Shown here: one piece after another, positions 27,645-36,133 of the stretch | How the letters are laid out: every line of letters begins with the position of its first letter | Numbering within the stretch: position 1 is the first letter of the stretch | NCBI RefSeq assembly: GCF_014697355.1 | Contig: NZ_JACJRQ010000002.1 | Coordinates: 186,001-250,000, forward strand | Length of the DNA stretch: 64,000 nucleotides | Reading direction: 5' to 3' | Origin: Nostoc calcicola FACHB-3891 | GTDB taxonomy: Bacteria; Cyanobacteriota; Cyanobacteriia; Cyanobacteriales; Nostocaceae | Position numbers and translations under genes: made by a program | The notes under the pieces: generated by a model | Databases searched by the model: none | What the model was told of the DNA's origin: nothing | Seen by the model: only the letters and a program-made list of their open reading frames with translations

Positions 27645-28022
27645 TTAACTAGCTAACCAATAAAGCTGATATTCCTCAATTAAAAATGTTCCATTATTAG
27701 AAGACATCTTGAAAAAAAAGTAATAATCTCCTGGCTCCCAAATACTAAATTCTTGCTCCTGTTCTTGAGCCTTAGCCGTCGAACCACCGTTGGGAATAGT
27801 CATGCTAGCAACCTGTGTTTCACCCTCGGCTTTCATTAAAAAAACTTCCAGCAAACAGAACCCTTTTAGTTCAGCAGAATAACGTATTTTGAATCGGATT
27901 TTACCTCCATCTCGTAGGGTTTTTTGAACAGAAAATTTTTGAGTTTTAATGGTATTACCAGACAATGTAATGCCTGTACCTTGTGTTAATATTTGAGTTG
28001 TTCTTTGGTTTAATGAAGTCAT
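27645..28022 (-). CDS. Hypothetical protein, about 125 residues
   Basis: From the ATG at 28022 (MTSLNQRTTQ) the protein has 125 residues. It is rich in beta-strand patterns (KIRFKIRYSAELKGFCLLEVFLM, EPGDYYFFFKM), which suggests a beta-sandwich, and has no signal or membrane segment. An upstream TTG start at 28124 is possible but would add a segment with no family features. I do not recognise a family and assign no function. Confidence 0.65.
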   Translation of the reverse strand: MTSLNQRTTQILTQGTGITLSGNTIKTQKFSVQKTLRDGGKIRFKIRYSAELKGFCLLEVFLMKAEGETQVASMTIPNGGSTAKAQEQEQEFSIWEPGDYYFFFKMSSNNGTFLIEEYQLYWLAS

Positions 28023-28612
28023 GACTTTTACTCCTAAAAAGAGAGAGGGAATTGAGATATACGACTCGTATTTGATTTGTGAACTTAGTTTTGAACTAGG
28101 AAACAACAGACAGTAAATAGGCAATAGGCAAAGTTACAATAGGTAAAGATTAATTATCTCTTGCCTATTGCGGAAATAAGTAGGTCATTTCTGACCAAAT
28201 AAAATCGGATTCCTGTAATTGGGATGCCGACAAATGTCTTTTGTGTTGACAATTTTGTATCTTCGCATCATTGCTAATAAAAGGCAATGCCAGATCGGAC
28301 ACTTAAAAATAGTTAAAAATACATTTAAGACAGTTAAGACAGTTAAGACATTTAAGACATTTAAGACAGTTAAGACAGTTAAGGCATAAATTGGCGATTA
28401 TGTGATTGCCAATGTGCTTAAATGTCAAAACAAAAATAAATGAAGATTTTTGCTAAATTAAGATAGCAATAAAAGATTTATTCCGAAAAAACTTGGGTTA
28501 GCAAATAGCAGATTTCATTATTAAAATTAACAGATTTAACTACGCTGATTTCAATAAATATTTATAATTATTTAATGATTCTGATTCAAAACTAAATTAG
28601 GGACTTCCAAAA
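28023..28612. other. Spacer with a 9-bp tandem repeat
   Basis: The middle of this spacer holds seven 9-bp units, ACATTTAAG or ACAGTTAAG, at 28321-28383. The rest is AT-rich and must carry the promoters of the flanking divergent genes. No ORF is seen. Confidence 0.75.
28321..28383. repeat. Seven 9-bp tandem units (ACAKTTAAG)
   Basis: Seven consecutive units alternate between ACATTTAAG and ACAGTTAAG. They lie about 230 nt before the AAA-ATPase start. Such phased short repeats could bind a regulator or simply be a slippage product. Confidence 0.9.
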
Positions 28613-29818
28613 ATGAGATACCAAGTTGGCGGTAGTCTCCACAGTGACGATCGCACGTACATTGTGCGTCAAGCAGATAGCAAACTTTATACTAGCTTGA
28701 AAGCTGGTCATTTTTGCTACGTCTTCAGCTCTCGCCAAATGGGTAAATCATCCCTATTACAGCGAACAAGTCATCGCCTCAAGCAAGAAGGCTATAAATC
28801 TGTTTACTTAGATGTGACGCAATTGGTTAGTGAGGATGTTACACCAGCACAATGGTATAAAAGCATCATTATTAGCTTGTTATACGGCTTAAATTTAGCA
28901 GAACAGGTTAACTTTAACCAGTGGTGGAAGATGCAAGCAGGTCTTTGTCCTGTGCAAAAACTATACCAGTTTGTTGAAGAAGTTTTGCTACTAGATGTTA
29001 AGAGCGATTGTCAAACAGACGGGAAAGCTGAAGGTATTTTCATCTTCATTGATGAGATTGATAATCTACTGAGTTTAAATTTTCCTGTCAATGATTTTTT
29101 TGTCTGGATTCGTTATTGCTACAATCAACAGGCATACAACCCAAATTTCCAACGTTTGGGATTTGCATTATTTGGAGTAGCCAGTCCATCGAGCTTAATT
29201 GCAGACAAACACCAAACACCTTTTAACATTGGTACGGCTATAGAGTTATTCGACTTTCAATTAGATGAAACTAAACCATTGCTAGAAGGGTTAAAGAAAG
29301 TCGTCAGCCAACCAGAAGTTGTGTTGCAAGAGATTATCTACTGGAGTGGAGGACAACCTTTTTTAACCCAAAAACTCTGTCAGCTAGTTGTACAAACTGC
29401 TTTAAAAACATCAACTGGGAAAATTGATTTATCTTCAAAAACTGAAGCGTGTTGGGTAGAAGAATTGGTGCGATCGCACATTATCCAAGACTGGGAATCA
29501 CAAGATGAACCCCAACACTTTCGCACCATTCGCGATCGCCTACTTTTTTTCAACCAACAGCAAGCAGGACGCTTACTCAGTCTTTATCACCAGATATTGC
29601 AAGCAGAGACAGCAGAGGCGTACAGTAGCGAAATATCAGCAGAAGTACGGGGAAAAAGAACAACTAGTGCCCCATGTTCTATACCTGTTGATGATAGCCC
29701 AGAACAGACAGAGCTTTTACTATCGGGATTAGTCGAGAAGCGCAACGGCTATCTGAGAATTAAAAATCCTATTTACCAGACTATCTTCAATTCTGAATGG
29801 GTGTTAACTGCTACATAA
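28613..29818 (+). CDS. AAA_35-type ATPase (stand-alone)
   Basis: Encodes 401 residues of the AAA-like (AAA_35) family: YIVRQADSKLYTSLKAGHFCYVF leads into Walker A SSRQMGKSSL (39-48), and Walker B FIFIDEID lies at about 143-150. The GGQPFLTQKLCQLV sensor-like region is also present. In filamentous cyanobacteria this domain is usually fused to CHASE2, WD40 or TIR-like modules. Here it stands alone with a short C-terminal winged-helix-like part (GLVEKRNGYLRIKNPIYQTIF). It is related in fold to the ATPase at 24149. The function is unknown. Confidence 0.85.
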   Translation: MRYQVGGSLHSDDRTYIVRQADSKLYTSLKAGHFCYVFSSRQMGKSSLLQRTSHRLKQEGYKSVYLDVTQLVSEDVTPAQWYKSIIISLLYGLNLAEQVNFNQWWKMQAGLCPVQKLYQFVEEVLLLDVKSDCQTDGKAEGIFIFIDEIDNLLSLNFPVNDFFVWIRYCYNQQAYNPNFQRLGFALFGVASPSSLIADKHQTPFNIGTAIELFDFQLDETKPLLEGLKKVVSQPEVVLQEIIYWSGGQPFLTQKLCQLVVQTALKTSTGKIDLSSKTEACWVEELVRSHIIQDWESQDEPQHFRTIRDRLLFFNQQQAGRLLSLYHQILQAETAEAYSSEISAEVRGKRTTSAPCSIPVDDSPEQTELLLSGLVEKRNGYLRIKNPIYQTIFNSEWVLTAT

Positions 29819-29820
29819 AG

Positions 29821-29956
29821 TAGACCTCTTGCAAAAGTCCTTCTTTGCGCTCTCTTCTGGAGCGCCTCTCTTGCCTCGTGCGTGTTAGCGAACGCGAGTG
29901 CGTCTCGTAGAGAAGCGGGGCGTAGCCCGATAAAAATTATTTATGCAAGAGGTCTA
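29821..29956. mobile_element. MITE-like element with perfect 13-bp terminal inverted repeats
   Basis: The element is 136 bp, begins TAGACCTCTTGCA and ends with its exact complement TGCAAGAGGTCTA. Both ends carry TA, which fits target-site TA use by IS630/Tc1-type transposases. It has no ORF. A shorter copy with the same right half lies at 34619-34692. It starts just after the ATPase stop codon. Confidence 0.85.
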
Positions 29957-30100
29957 GGGCGTGTTTTCAAAGTCTTAGATCCCCCCAACCCCCCTTAAAA
30001 AGGGCGGCTAAGAGTCTCTTAAAGTCCCCCTTTTTAAGGGGGATTTAGGGGGATCTAAAAAGTTAGGAAGCTAAACAAGTAGTTTGAAAACACGCCCTAG
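29954..30100. mobile_element. Second MITE-like element with perfect 18-bp terminal inverted repeats
   Basis: The element begins CTAGGGCGTGTTTTCAAA and ends TTTGAAAACACGCCCTAG. Inside are long inverted C-rich/G-rich arms (GATCCCCC.., GGGGGATC) that would form a near-complete hairpin. It shares its first CTA with the end of the preceding element, so the two abut at a common TA. Confidence 0.88.
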
Positions 30101-30377
30101 TGTTCTTCATAGCGTATTGACATAGACAAAAAGCTATGGGATATTAAACTACGGTATTTTTATAGATTTACCGTAGTAATTATCAAATTCCTTATTAAAG
30201 GCTTTCAAAAACTGAAGGGTTAATTCGCCGAAGTATGGAAAAGTCTAGGAATTCGCTTTTTGCACAAGCGGAGAAAAGGTTGCATATATTTTAGGCTGTG
30301 CGACCGATTTTGTCCTGCCGAATCTATCTGATTCAGTTAGGCGAGTTCTTTATGGTGTCTACTGAGGTGAAATACAA
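30101..30377. other. Upstream region of the PEP-CTERM gene
   Basis: The spacer has no ORF. The last 100 nt (TGTGCGACCGATTTTGTCC..TTAGGCGAGTTC) are more GC-rich than the surroundings and could form the 5' leader of the PEP-CTERM mRNA. No known riboswitch was recognised. Confidence 0.4.
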
Positions 30378-31289
30378 ATGAAAACTATCTTTGCAAAAAC
30401 GATGGCGATCGCCACAAGTGCTGCTTCTATATCAATAACCTCCCTAATGGTGACAGCACCTGCTCAGGCAGCATCATTTACCGGATTTTCGTTTAAAACT
30501 AATGTCACAGCTACTCCTATTAACGACCCTACAGGAAATCTGCTTAACGATCCTACAAGAGATATTCGGCTGGACTCAGTGGAATTTAATGGCACAACCA
30601 TTAGCAATTTTGAAGTTGTCAAGCAAGCAGAGATTCTGCAAAACGACACTTACACGCTCCCCGATACCAGTGTACTAGGAGTACTGAATTCAGGACGAGG
30701 CCCCAATACTGCCGACGACGACTTGCTTGTAGAAGGACCCTCAAAACCAAACCCAACCGCTCAAGACATTGCTGACAGTTTAGGCAACTTAAATTTGAAT
30801 AGCATTTTGGTGACGCGAGAAAATGCAAATAAAGCCAGCATCGAGGTCTCTTTCGCAAATCCCGTGAATACCTTCTTTTTTTGGGAGCGTGGCGGAACAG
30901 CAGGTGGAACAGTTGCAGGCGATAGCGATTTATTAGTTGAAGCTTTGGATGACAATAATGCAGTTATAGCAACTTACAAAATATTGAGGCAAAACTACAC
31001 AAAAGCCGACTATAACATCAGTACTGTGGTCGCTCCTATCCTGAACAATGGGCCTTTCAATATTGGTTCTATCGGTATTACTTTGGATGGAGTCACCACC
31101 AAAACACTGCGATTAACCAGCTCTAACAATAACGGGCTGATTCCTAATATTCCTAACGATAACGGGCCAGATTTCAAAGTTGTGGCAGCAAAAGTTGAAG
31201 TTGTTCCCGAACCTACTACTATTGTGGGCGTACTAGTAGCTGGTGGCTTAGGGATTATCTTAAAGCGCAAAAGAACAGTTACAGGCTGA
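30378..31289 (+). CDS. PEP-CTERM sorting-domain protein
   Basis: Encodes 303 residues. A signal peptide (about 1-31, ending AQAAS) leads to a beta-rich secreted domain. The C-terminus has VPEPTTIVGVLVAGG followed by a hydrophobic helix and KRKR, the PEP-CTERM sorting signal recognised by exosortase. Such proteins are exported and often linked to exopolysaccharide or the cell surface. The substrate or role of the main domain is unknown. Only one Cys-free, Asn/Thr-rich domain is visible. It is a single gene. Confidence 0.92.
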   Translation: MKTIFAKTMAIATSAASISITSLMVTAPAQAASFTGFSFKTNVTATPINDPTGNLLNDPTRDIRLDSVEFNGTTISNFEVVKQAEILQNDTYTLPDTSVLGVLNSGRGPNTADDDLLVEGPSKPNPTAQDIADSLGNLNLNSILVTRENANKASIEVSFANPVNTFFFWERGGTAGGTVAGDSDLLVEALDDNNAVIATYKILRQNYTKADYNISTVVAPILNNGPFNIGSIGITLDGVTTKTLRLTSSNNNGLIPNIPNDNGPDFKVVAAKVEVVPEPTTIVGVLVAGGLGIILKRKRTVTG

Positions 31290-31364
31290 ACTAGCAAGCA
31301 GCTTTTACACTTCAAGTAATATAGTTGGCAAAAATAATTCTAAAACTGTTTTGAGAGAAAAATC

Positions 31365-32321
31365 ATGGTCATTACACAAAGACGTAAACTTGGGCGTTCA
31401 GGACTAGAAGTCTCACCAATATCCTTTGGTGGGAACGTTTTTGGGTGGACAATTGATGAGAATACTTCATTTGAGATTTTAGATAACTTTATAGCGGCTG
31501 GAGGTAATTTTATTGACACAGCCGATGTTTATTCCAAGTGGTTCGGTGGAAACCAAGGTGGAGAGTCTGAGACAATTTTAGGAAAATGGCTCAAGCAGCG
31601 CGGTCATCGCGACCAAGTGGTAATTGCAACTAAAGTTGGCAGCGATATGGGTGTTAAAGGCAAAGGACTTTCTCGTAAACACATCCAAGAAGGTATTGAA
31701 GACTCATTGCAAAGGTTACAAACTGATTATATCGATCTATATCAATCGCATATTGACGATGAAAGTACTCCAATTGAAGAGACTCTTGAAACCTACGCTT
31801 CATTGATTCGTCAGGGAAAAGTACGTGCGATTGGTGCTTCAAATTATAGTGGTTCTCGTCTGCTACAGGCATTAGAAATTAGCCGTCAGCATAACTATCC
31901 TCGCTACGAAAGCCTCCAGCCCCGTTATAACTTGTATGACCGAGATGGTTATGAACAGGATTTACAACAAATTTCCCAAGAACATGAAATTGGTGTGATT
32001 AGTTATTCTTCCATTGCTAGTGGCTTTTTATCTGGTAAATACCGCTCAGAAAAAGATTTGTCTATTAGTGCCCGTGGTAATGCAATAAAAAAATATTTAA
32101 ATCCTCGTGGTTTTGCAATTTTAGAGGCAATCGATCGAGTAGCAAAAATTTATAATTCTACTCCCACCCAAGTTTCTCTGGCGTGGCTGATTGCTAATCC
32201 GACCATCACCGCTCCTATTGTTAGTGCAACAAAGGTTGAGCAACTCAACGATATCATCAAAGCTGTCAATCTTCATCTCGACCAAGATGCTATTAGTCTT
32301 CTCAATCAAGCTAGTTCGTAA
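31365..32321 (+). CDS. Aldo/keto reductase
   Basis: Encodes 318 residues, an AKR TIM-barrel NADPH-dependent oxidoreductase. The catalytic tetrad is seen as Asp51 and Tyr56 (IDTADVYS), Lys90 (ATKVGSD) and His129 (YQSHIDD). The NADPH-binding end (VSATKVEQLNDI) is present. It is similar to the YajO/general stress AKR group, and the actual aldehyde or ketone substrate is unknown. It lies 75 nt after the PEP-CTERM gene on the same strand but with its own AT-rich leader. Confidence 0.94.
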   Translation: MVITQRRKLGRSGLEVSPISFGGNVFGWTIDENTSFEILDNFIAAGGNFIDTADVYSKWFGGNQGGESETILGKWLKQRGHRDQVVIATKVGSDMGVKGKGLSRKHIQEGIEDSLQRLQTDYIDLYQSHIDDESTPIEETLETYASLIRQGKVRAIGASNYSGSRLLQALEISRQHNYPRYESLQPRYNLYDRDGYEQDLQQISQEHEIGVISYSSIASGFLSGKYRSEKDLSISARGNAIKKYLNPRGFAILEAIDRVAKIYNSTPTQVSLAWLIANPTITAPIVSATKVEQLNDIIKAVNLHLDQDAISLLNQASS

Positions 32322-32552
32322 AAGAGATTGGCAACTAGTTTTTTCTGAAGCTTTCTAACAGTAATTCTCTGTAAATTTGCATTAAATAATTATCAACTTA
32401 TTTCTTATTTTGCGCTCTTTGCGTCCTATCCTGCGGGAAGCCGCTCCGCGTCTATGCGGTTTGTTTAATAAAGAATCTAGCCACAACAAAATAACTGCAA
32501 AATTAACTCTTTAAGACTTTGAAATCAAGCAATCTCAGGAATTTATAAGTTT

Positions 32553-34157
32553 ATGAATACAGAAACTTTTCAGGTGCCACCAGCACAGAACGCGATCGCA
32601 GCCGATGTTTTAGTTTTAGGTGGCGGTCCAGCAGGCACCTGGGCAGCCCTTTCTGCGGCCAGACAAGGTGCCCGTGTCGTCCTAGCCGATAAGGGATATT
32701 GTGGTACTTCAGGAGCAACAGCTCCATCTAATACTGGGGCGTGGTATCTTCCCAAAGGCGCACAACGTGATGCAGAAATTGAGCGGCGGCTGTCGCGGTC
32801 AACAGGACTTGCCGATCGCCGTTGGTTGCAGCGTGCCATCGAACAGGCGCAAAGAGGTTTAGATGACTTAGCCAATAGCGGCTATCCCTTTCCTTTCGAC
32901 GATGAAGGCAATCCCTATCGTGCTAACTTGCGGGGGCCAGATTACATGCGCTTCATGCGCCAGAGAGCGATCGCAGCTGGTGTACGCATTCTTGACCATC
33001 ATCCCGCACTGGAACTACTTTGGGCGGATGGGGCGATCGCAGGTGCGGCAGGTATTCATCCGCGCAGTGGGAATCGCTGGGAAGTTAGGGCAGGTGCCGT
33101 GGTGCTGGCCACTGGTGGCTGCGCTTTTCTGTCTCATGCACTGGGTTGCGACGGTAATACCGGGGATGGTTATCTCATGGGAGCAGAAGCAGGTGTCAGA
33201 CTTTCTGGCATGGAGTTTTCCTCCCAATATGGCTTGGCACCGGCTCATACTTCAGTAACCAAGGGGCTGACATTTTCCTTTGCTAGTTTTTATTTGGAAG
33301 ATGGTTCTCCTTTGCCAGAGACAGGGGAAGATCGAGCTGTACGCATCGGCCGCCAGCTAATAGCAGGTGAAAAAGTATATGCCCTGATGGATCGCGGTAA
33401 TCCTGTTGAACATGATTGGTTGCGCCAGGGTCAGCCTAACTGCTTTTTACCATTTGAGCGGATCGGATTAGATCCATTTAAGCAGCGCTTCCCAGTTACA
33501 CTACGTTCAGAAGGTACTGTTCGCGGAGTCGGCGGACTGGAAATTATCAATGATGATTGCGCGACAACAGTGCCCGGACTTTATGTTGCCGGGGATGCAG
33601 CCTCTCGTGAAAATATTACCGGGGCTGTGTCCGGGGGAGGAAGTCCTAATGCATCCTGGGCCATTGCCAGCGGCACTTGGAGCGGTTATGCAGCCGCAGT
33701 TTTTGCAGCCTCCCTTGGCGACAAAGCAGAGACACGCTTGGTTCATGGCTTAGGTAAAGCGGGTTTGCGTCCCCGTAAACATCAGATAGAAGATGGACTG
33801 ATCTCGGAAGTGATTAGTGCTGTTCAGGCTGAAACTTTGCCCCTTGATGTCAATTTCTTTCGTTCTGGAGCCAGGATTGAGCTATCCCGCGAACGTCTGG
33901 ATGCAGTATGGAAGGATGTTCGCGATCGTTTAGTAGGCGAAGGTCGTAATGCCGTGCGGGCAAGGGAAGCGGCGGCAATGACAGCCACAGCTCGCTGGAT
34001 TTGGGCGAGTGCAGCGGCACGCCAGGAAAGCCGAGGAATGCACCGACGCACGGATTTCACAACAACCGATGTGCAACAAACACGGCGAATCTTGACCGCT
34101 GGTGTTGATGATGTCGTGGTTGTTACCGAACAAAAACAGTGGAAAGAGGTAGCGTAA
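32553..34157 (+). CDS. FAD-dependent oxidoreductase of the fumarate reductase/AprA class
   Basis: Encodes 534 residues. The FAD-binding Rossmann motif VLGGGPAGTWAALSAARQG (about 22-40) is followed by FRD/SDH-type features: GATAPSNTGAWYLPKGA, ATGGCAFLSHA, and GLYVAGDAASRENITGAVSGGG near 345. The C-terminal helical domain (ARWIWASAAARQESRGMHRRTDF) holds the Arg-rich substrate end. This resembles the flavoprotein of fumarate reductase and adenylylsulphate reductase (AprA). Its stop overlaps the start of a two-cluster ferredoxin gene (TAATG), so the two are surely a pair, and electrons should pass between FAD and the clusters. The substrate is not known. Its GC content is higher than that of its neighbours. 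Confidence 0.88.
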   Translation: MNTETFQVPPAQNAIAADVLVLGGGPAGTWAALSAARQGARVVLADKGYCGTSGATAPSNTGAWYLPKGAQRDAEIERRLSRSTGLADRRWLQRAIEQAQRGLDDLANSGYPFPFDDEGNPYRANLRGPDYMRFMRQRAIAAGVRILDHHPALELLWADGAIAGAAGIHPRSGNRWEVRAGAVVLATGGCAFLSHALGCDGNTGDGYLMGAEAGVRLSGMEFSSQYGLAPAHTSVTKGLTFSFASFYLEDGSPLPETGEDRAVRIGRQLIAGEKVYALMDRGNPVEHDWLRQGQPNCFLPFERIGLDPFKQRFPVTLRSEGTVRGVGGLEIINDDCATTVPGLYVAGDAASRENITGAVSGGGSPNASWAIASGTWSGYAAAVFAASLGDKAETRLVHGLGKAGLRPRKHQIEDGLISEVISAVQAETLPLDVNFFRSGARIELSRERLDAVWKDVRDRLVGEGRNAVRAREAAAMTATARWIWASAAARQESRGMHRRTDFTTTDVQQTRRILTAGVDDVVVVTEQKQWKEVA

Positions 34158-34549
34158 TGATCGAAATTGTGAATGGCGATCGCTGTATTGGATGTGATAT
34201 CTGCGTAAAAGTTTGCCCACGCGATGTATTCGATTCTGGAGCCGACGGATTAGCCGTAATTGCTCGTAAGTCAGATTGTCAGACTTGCTTTTTGTGTGAA
34301 CTGTATTGTCCTGTGGATGCTCTTTATGTGTCGCCCCACGCCGAAGTCGATGATGAAGTTGACTCCGAAGAGTTAATTGCCCAAAACTTGCTAGGTAGTT
34401 ACACCCGTCACATGGGTTGGTCTCGCGGCAAAATGGGAGGAACTGACAAAGATCCAACTCGACAACTCAGGGGTTTCAACAGAGTAGGACGGGAGAATGA
34501 GAAAGTCACACAAGAGGCAGAGGGACAGGGGGCAGGGGGCAGAGGGTAA
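34157..34549 (+). CDS. Ferredoxin-type 4Fe-4S protein, partner of the flavoprotein
   Basis: Encodes about 130 residues from the ATG at 34157. Two 4Fe-4S motifs are present: CIGCDICVKVCP and CQTCFLCELYCP, as in AprB-like or 8Fe-8S ferredoxins. The start codon overlaps the flavoprotein stop, which shows strict coupling. The last ~18 residues (KVTQEAEGQGAGGRG) are Gly/Gln-rich and encoded by a GGGCAGG heptamer tract, so the C-terminus is repeat-derived and probably not functional. It is cytosolic, with no signal. Confidence 0.9.
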   Translation: MIEIVNGDRCIGCDICVKVCPRDVFDSGADGLAVIARKSDCQTCFLCELYCPVDALYVSPHAEVDDEVDSEELIAQNLLGSYTRHMGWSRGKMGGTDKDPTRQLRGFNRVGRENEKVTQEAEGQGAGGRG

Positions 34550-34764
34550 ATCCTGTAGATATAGACCAATACGCTTGGGTTAAGGCTAAAACTCTTGGTC
34601 AAATTCAATTTTTTAACGTAGACCCGTTCGCGGAGCGTCTCGTAGAGAAGCGGGGCGTAGCCCGATAAAAAATTATTTATGCAAGAGGTCTATTTCAAAT
34701 GGTTGGTTTATTTACGCCGTGCTGTACTAGTAGGTAGCACAGCTGTGCTACCCTACGATTTGAC
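34550..34764. other. Spacer with a truncated MITE and a palindrome
   Basis: The spacer contains a MITE relative at 34619-34692 and the palindrome GTAGGTAGCACAGCTGTGCTACCCTAC at 34730-34756. It ends beside the dapF stop codon. No ORF is seen. Confidence 0.75.
34619..34692. mobile_element. Truncated MITE copy
   Basis: The right half (GTAGAGAAGCGGGGCGTAGC.., ending TGCAAGAGGTCTA) is nearly identical to 29908-29956. The left end keeps only TAGACC before diverging. The internal left half of the element is missing. Confidence 0.82.
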
Positions 34765-35628
34765 TTAGGATTCAGAACTTAAGACTTGAGAAAGTTTACC
34801 TGTGAATACCCGTTCAGCCGGGCCTGTCATGTAAATTCGTTGGTCGATTTCTGACCATTCAATCTGTAATAGCCCACCAGGTAATTCTACAGTGGCAGTG
34901 CGATCGCATTTTCCAGTTAACACACCAGCCACCAAAGAAGCACAAGCACCAGTACCACAAGCCAAGGTAATTCCTGCGCCCCGTTCCCAGACGCGCATTT
35001 TAAGATAATCGCGGCGGACTACTTGAATAAATTCTGTATTTGTGCGTTGGGGAAAAACTGGGTGATGCTCAAATTTCGGCCCTATGGTTTCTAGCTCAAT
35101 TGCGGCGACATCTTCCACAAAGGTAATGCAGTGAGGATTTCCCATACTTACACAGGTGACTTCCCAAGTTTGCCCTACCACTTCTAAGGGCTGATTAATG
35201 ACTTTTTCTTGGGCGGGTGTAAGGGTAGTAGGAATTTCAGCAGCAAGTAACCTGGGTGAACCCATATCCACCTTCACTTGACTATTAGGTAGGATTTGGG
35301 GTGTAATCACACCAGCCAGGGTATGAATGCGATATGAGTCTCGATCGCGGGATTCACCCTCCAAGTCTGCCAAAAAGCCAGCTAAACAGCGAATGCCGTT
35401 ACCACACATTTCTGGTTCCGAACCATCGGAGTTGAAAATCCGCATGGTGTAATCAGTGCCATTTTCGCCAGGTAGAGCAAAAATGACACCATCAGCACCG
35501 ATACCAAAATGGCGATCGCACAACTTAATAGCTTCCTCTGGAGTGACTACAGGCAAAGAAGACGAGCGATTGTCAATCAGAATAAAGTCGTTGCCTAGAC
35601 CATGATACTTAGTAAATTCGATTGCCAT
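34765..35628 (-). CDS. dapF: Diaminopimelate epimerase
   Basis: Encodes 287 residues from the ATG at 35628 ([15 protein letters not shown]). An upstream ATG would add 12 residues that are not family-like. DapF interconverts LL- and meso-diaminopimelate for lysine and peptidoglycan synthesis. The two catalytic cysteines are Cys75 ([11 protein letters not shown]) and Cys224 (LACGTGAC). It is convergent with the plus-strand ferredoxin gene and divergent from hfq. Expression is probably constitutive, and no regulator site was identified. Confidence 0.97.
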   Translation of the reverse strand: MAIEFTKYHGLGNDFILIDNRSSSLPVVTPEEAIKLCDRHFGIGADGVIFALPGENGTDYTMRIFNSDGSEPEMCGNGIRCLAGFLADLEGESRDRDSYRIHTLAGVITPQILPNSQVKVDMGSPRLLAAEIPTTLTPAQEKVINQPLEVVGQTWEVTCVSMGNPHCITFVEDVAAIELETIGPKFEHHPVFPQRTNTEFIQVVRRDYLKMRVWERGAGITLACGTGACASLVAGVLTGKCDRTATVELPGGLLQIEWSEIDQRIYMTGPAERVFTGKLSQVLSSES

Positions 35629-35684
35629 TTGCAAAATCAATAAATTATATTTGTGTTTTGTCATTGGTCACTTGTCTTTTGTCA

Positions 35685-35753
35685 TTTGTGAATAACCAAT
35701 GCCCAATGCCCAATGCCCAATGACCAATGACCAATGACCAATGACTAATGACT
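35685..35753. repeat. Heptamer tract between dapF and hfq
   Basis: About eight units of CCCAATG/ACCAATG/ACTAATG fill the dapF-hfq divergent spacer and run into the hfq start codon. The first two codons of hfq as written (M-T-M) lie inside the tract. Confidence 0.85.
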
Positions 35754-35969
35754 ATGATTACTGAATTTGACACCTCTTTGCCTAGTATTAGACAAGTTCA
35801 AAGCCTGATTAAACAAACAACCCCAGCAGAGTTAAAGTTGCTGACTGGCGATGTAATTACAGGGAGGATTTTATGGCAAGACCCACATTGTGTATGCATT
35901 GTAGATGAAAACAGCCAGCAAACCACTATTTGGAAACAAGCGATCGCTTATATTAAACCAAAAACTTAA
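35748..35969 (+). CDS. hfq: Cyanobacterial Hfq
   Basis: Encodes 73 residues. Cyanobacterial Hfq proteins are short and divergent but keep the Sm fold: LKLLTGDVITGRILWQD (Sm1) and TIWKQAIAYIKP (Sm2). In cyanobacteria Hfq lacks the usual RNA-binding surface and works with the type IV pilus ATPase PilB. The start could be 35748 or 35754 (MITEFDT), since both ATGs lie in or by the heptamer tract. It is placed next to dapF, as in many cyanobacteria. Confidence 0.92.
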   Translation: MTMITEFDTSLPSIRQVQSLIKQTTPAELKLLTGDVITGRILWQDPHCVCIVDENSQQTTIWKQAIAYIKPKT

Positions 35970-35975
35970 GATTCA

Positions 35976-36125
35976 ATGAAGAGGACAAGGGGCAGGGGCA
36001 GCAGGGGAAGCAGGGGACAGAGGACAGTATTCCTTCTGCCTCCTGCCCTCTGCCCTCTGCCTTTCTTGTTGACAAGTATTTCCAGCGATCGCACTCTCCA
36101 ATCAGCAGTTGAGAAACTTATAAGT
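35976..36125. repeat. GGGGCAG-rich and complementary CCCTCTG tract after hfq
   Basis: A G-rich heptamer tract (about 35985-36025) is followed by C/T-rich tracts (36030-36065) that complement it and would fold into an imperfect hairpin. It lies between hfq and the convergent antiporter gene, so it might act as a transcript end. Confidence 0.7.
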
Positions 36126-36133
36126 AATCTCAC

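Noticed and set aside
33015-34457. Minus-strand open frames opposite the flavoprotein and ferredoxin genes
   Set aside because: The GC-rich coding sequence leaves the other strand open; the plus-strand proteins have intact cofactor motifs.
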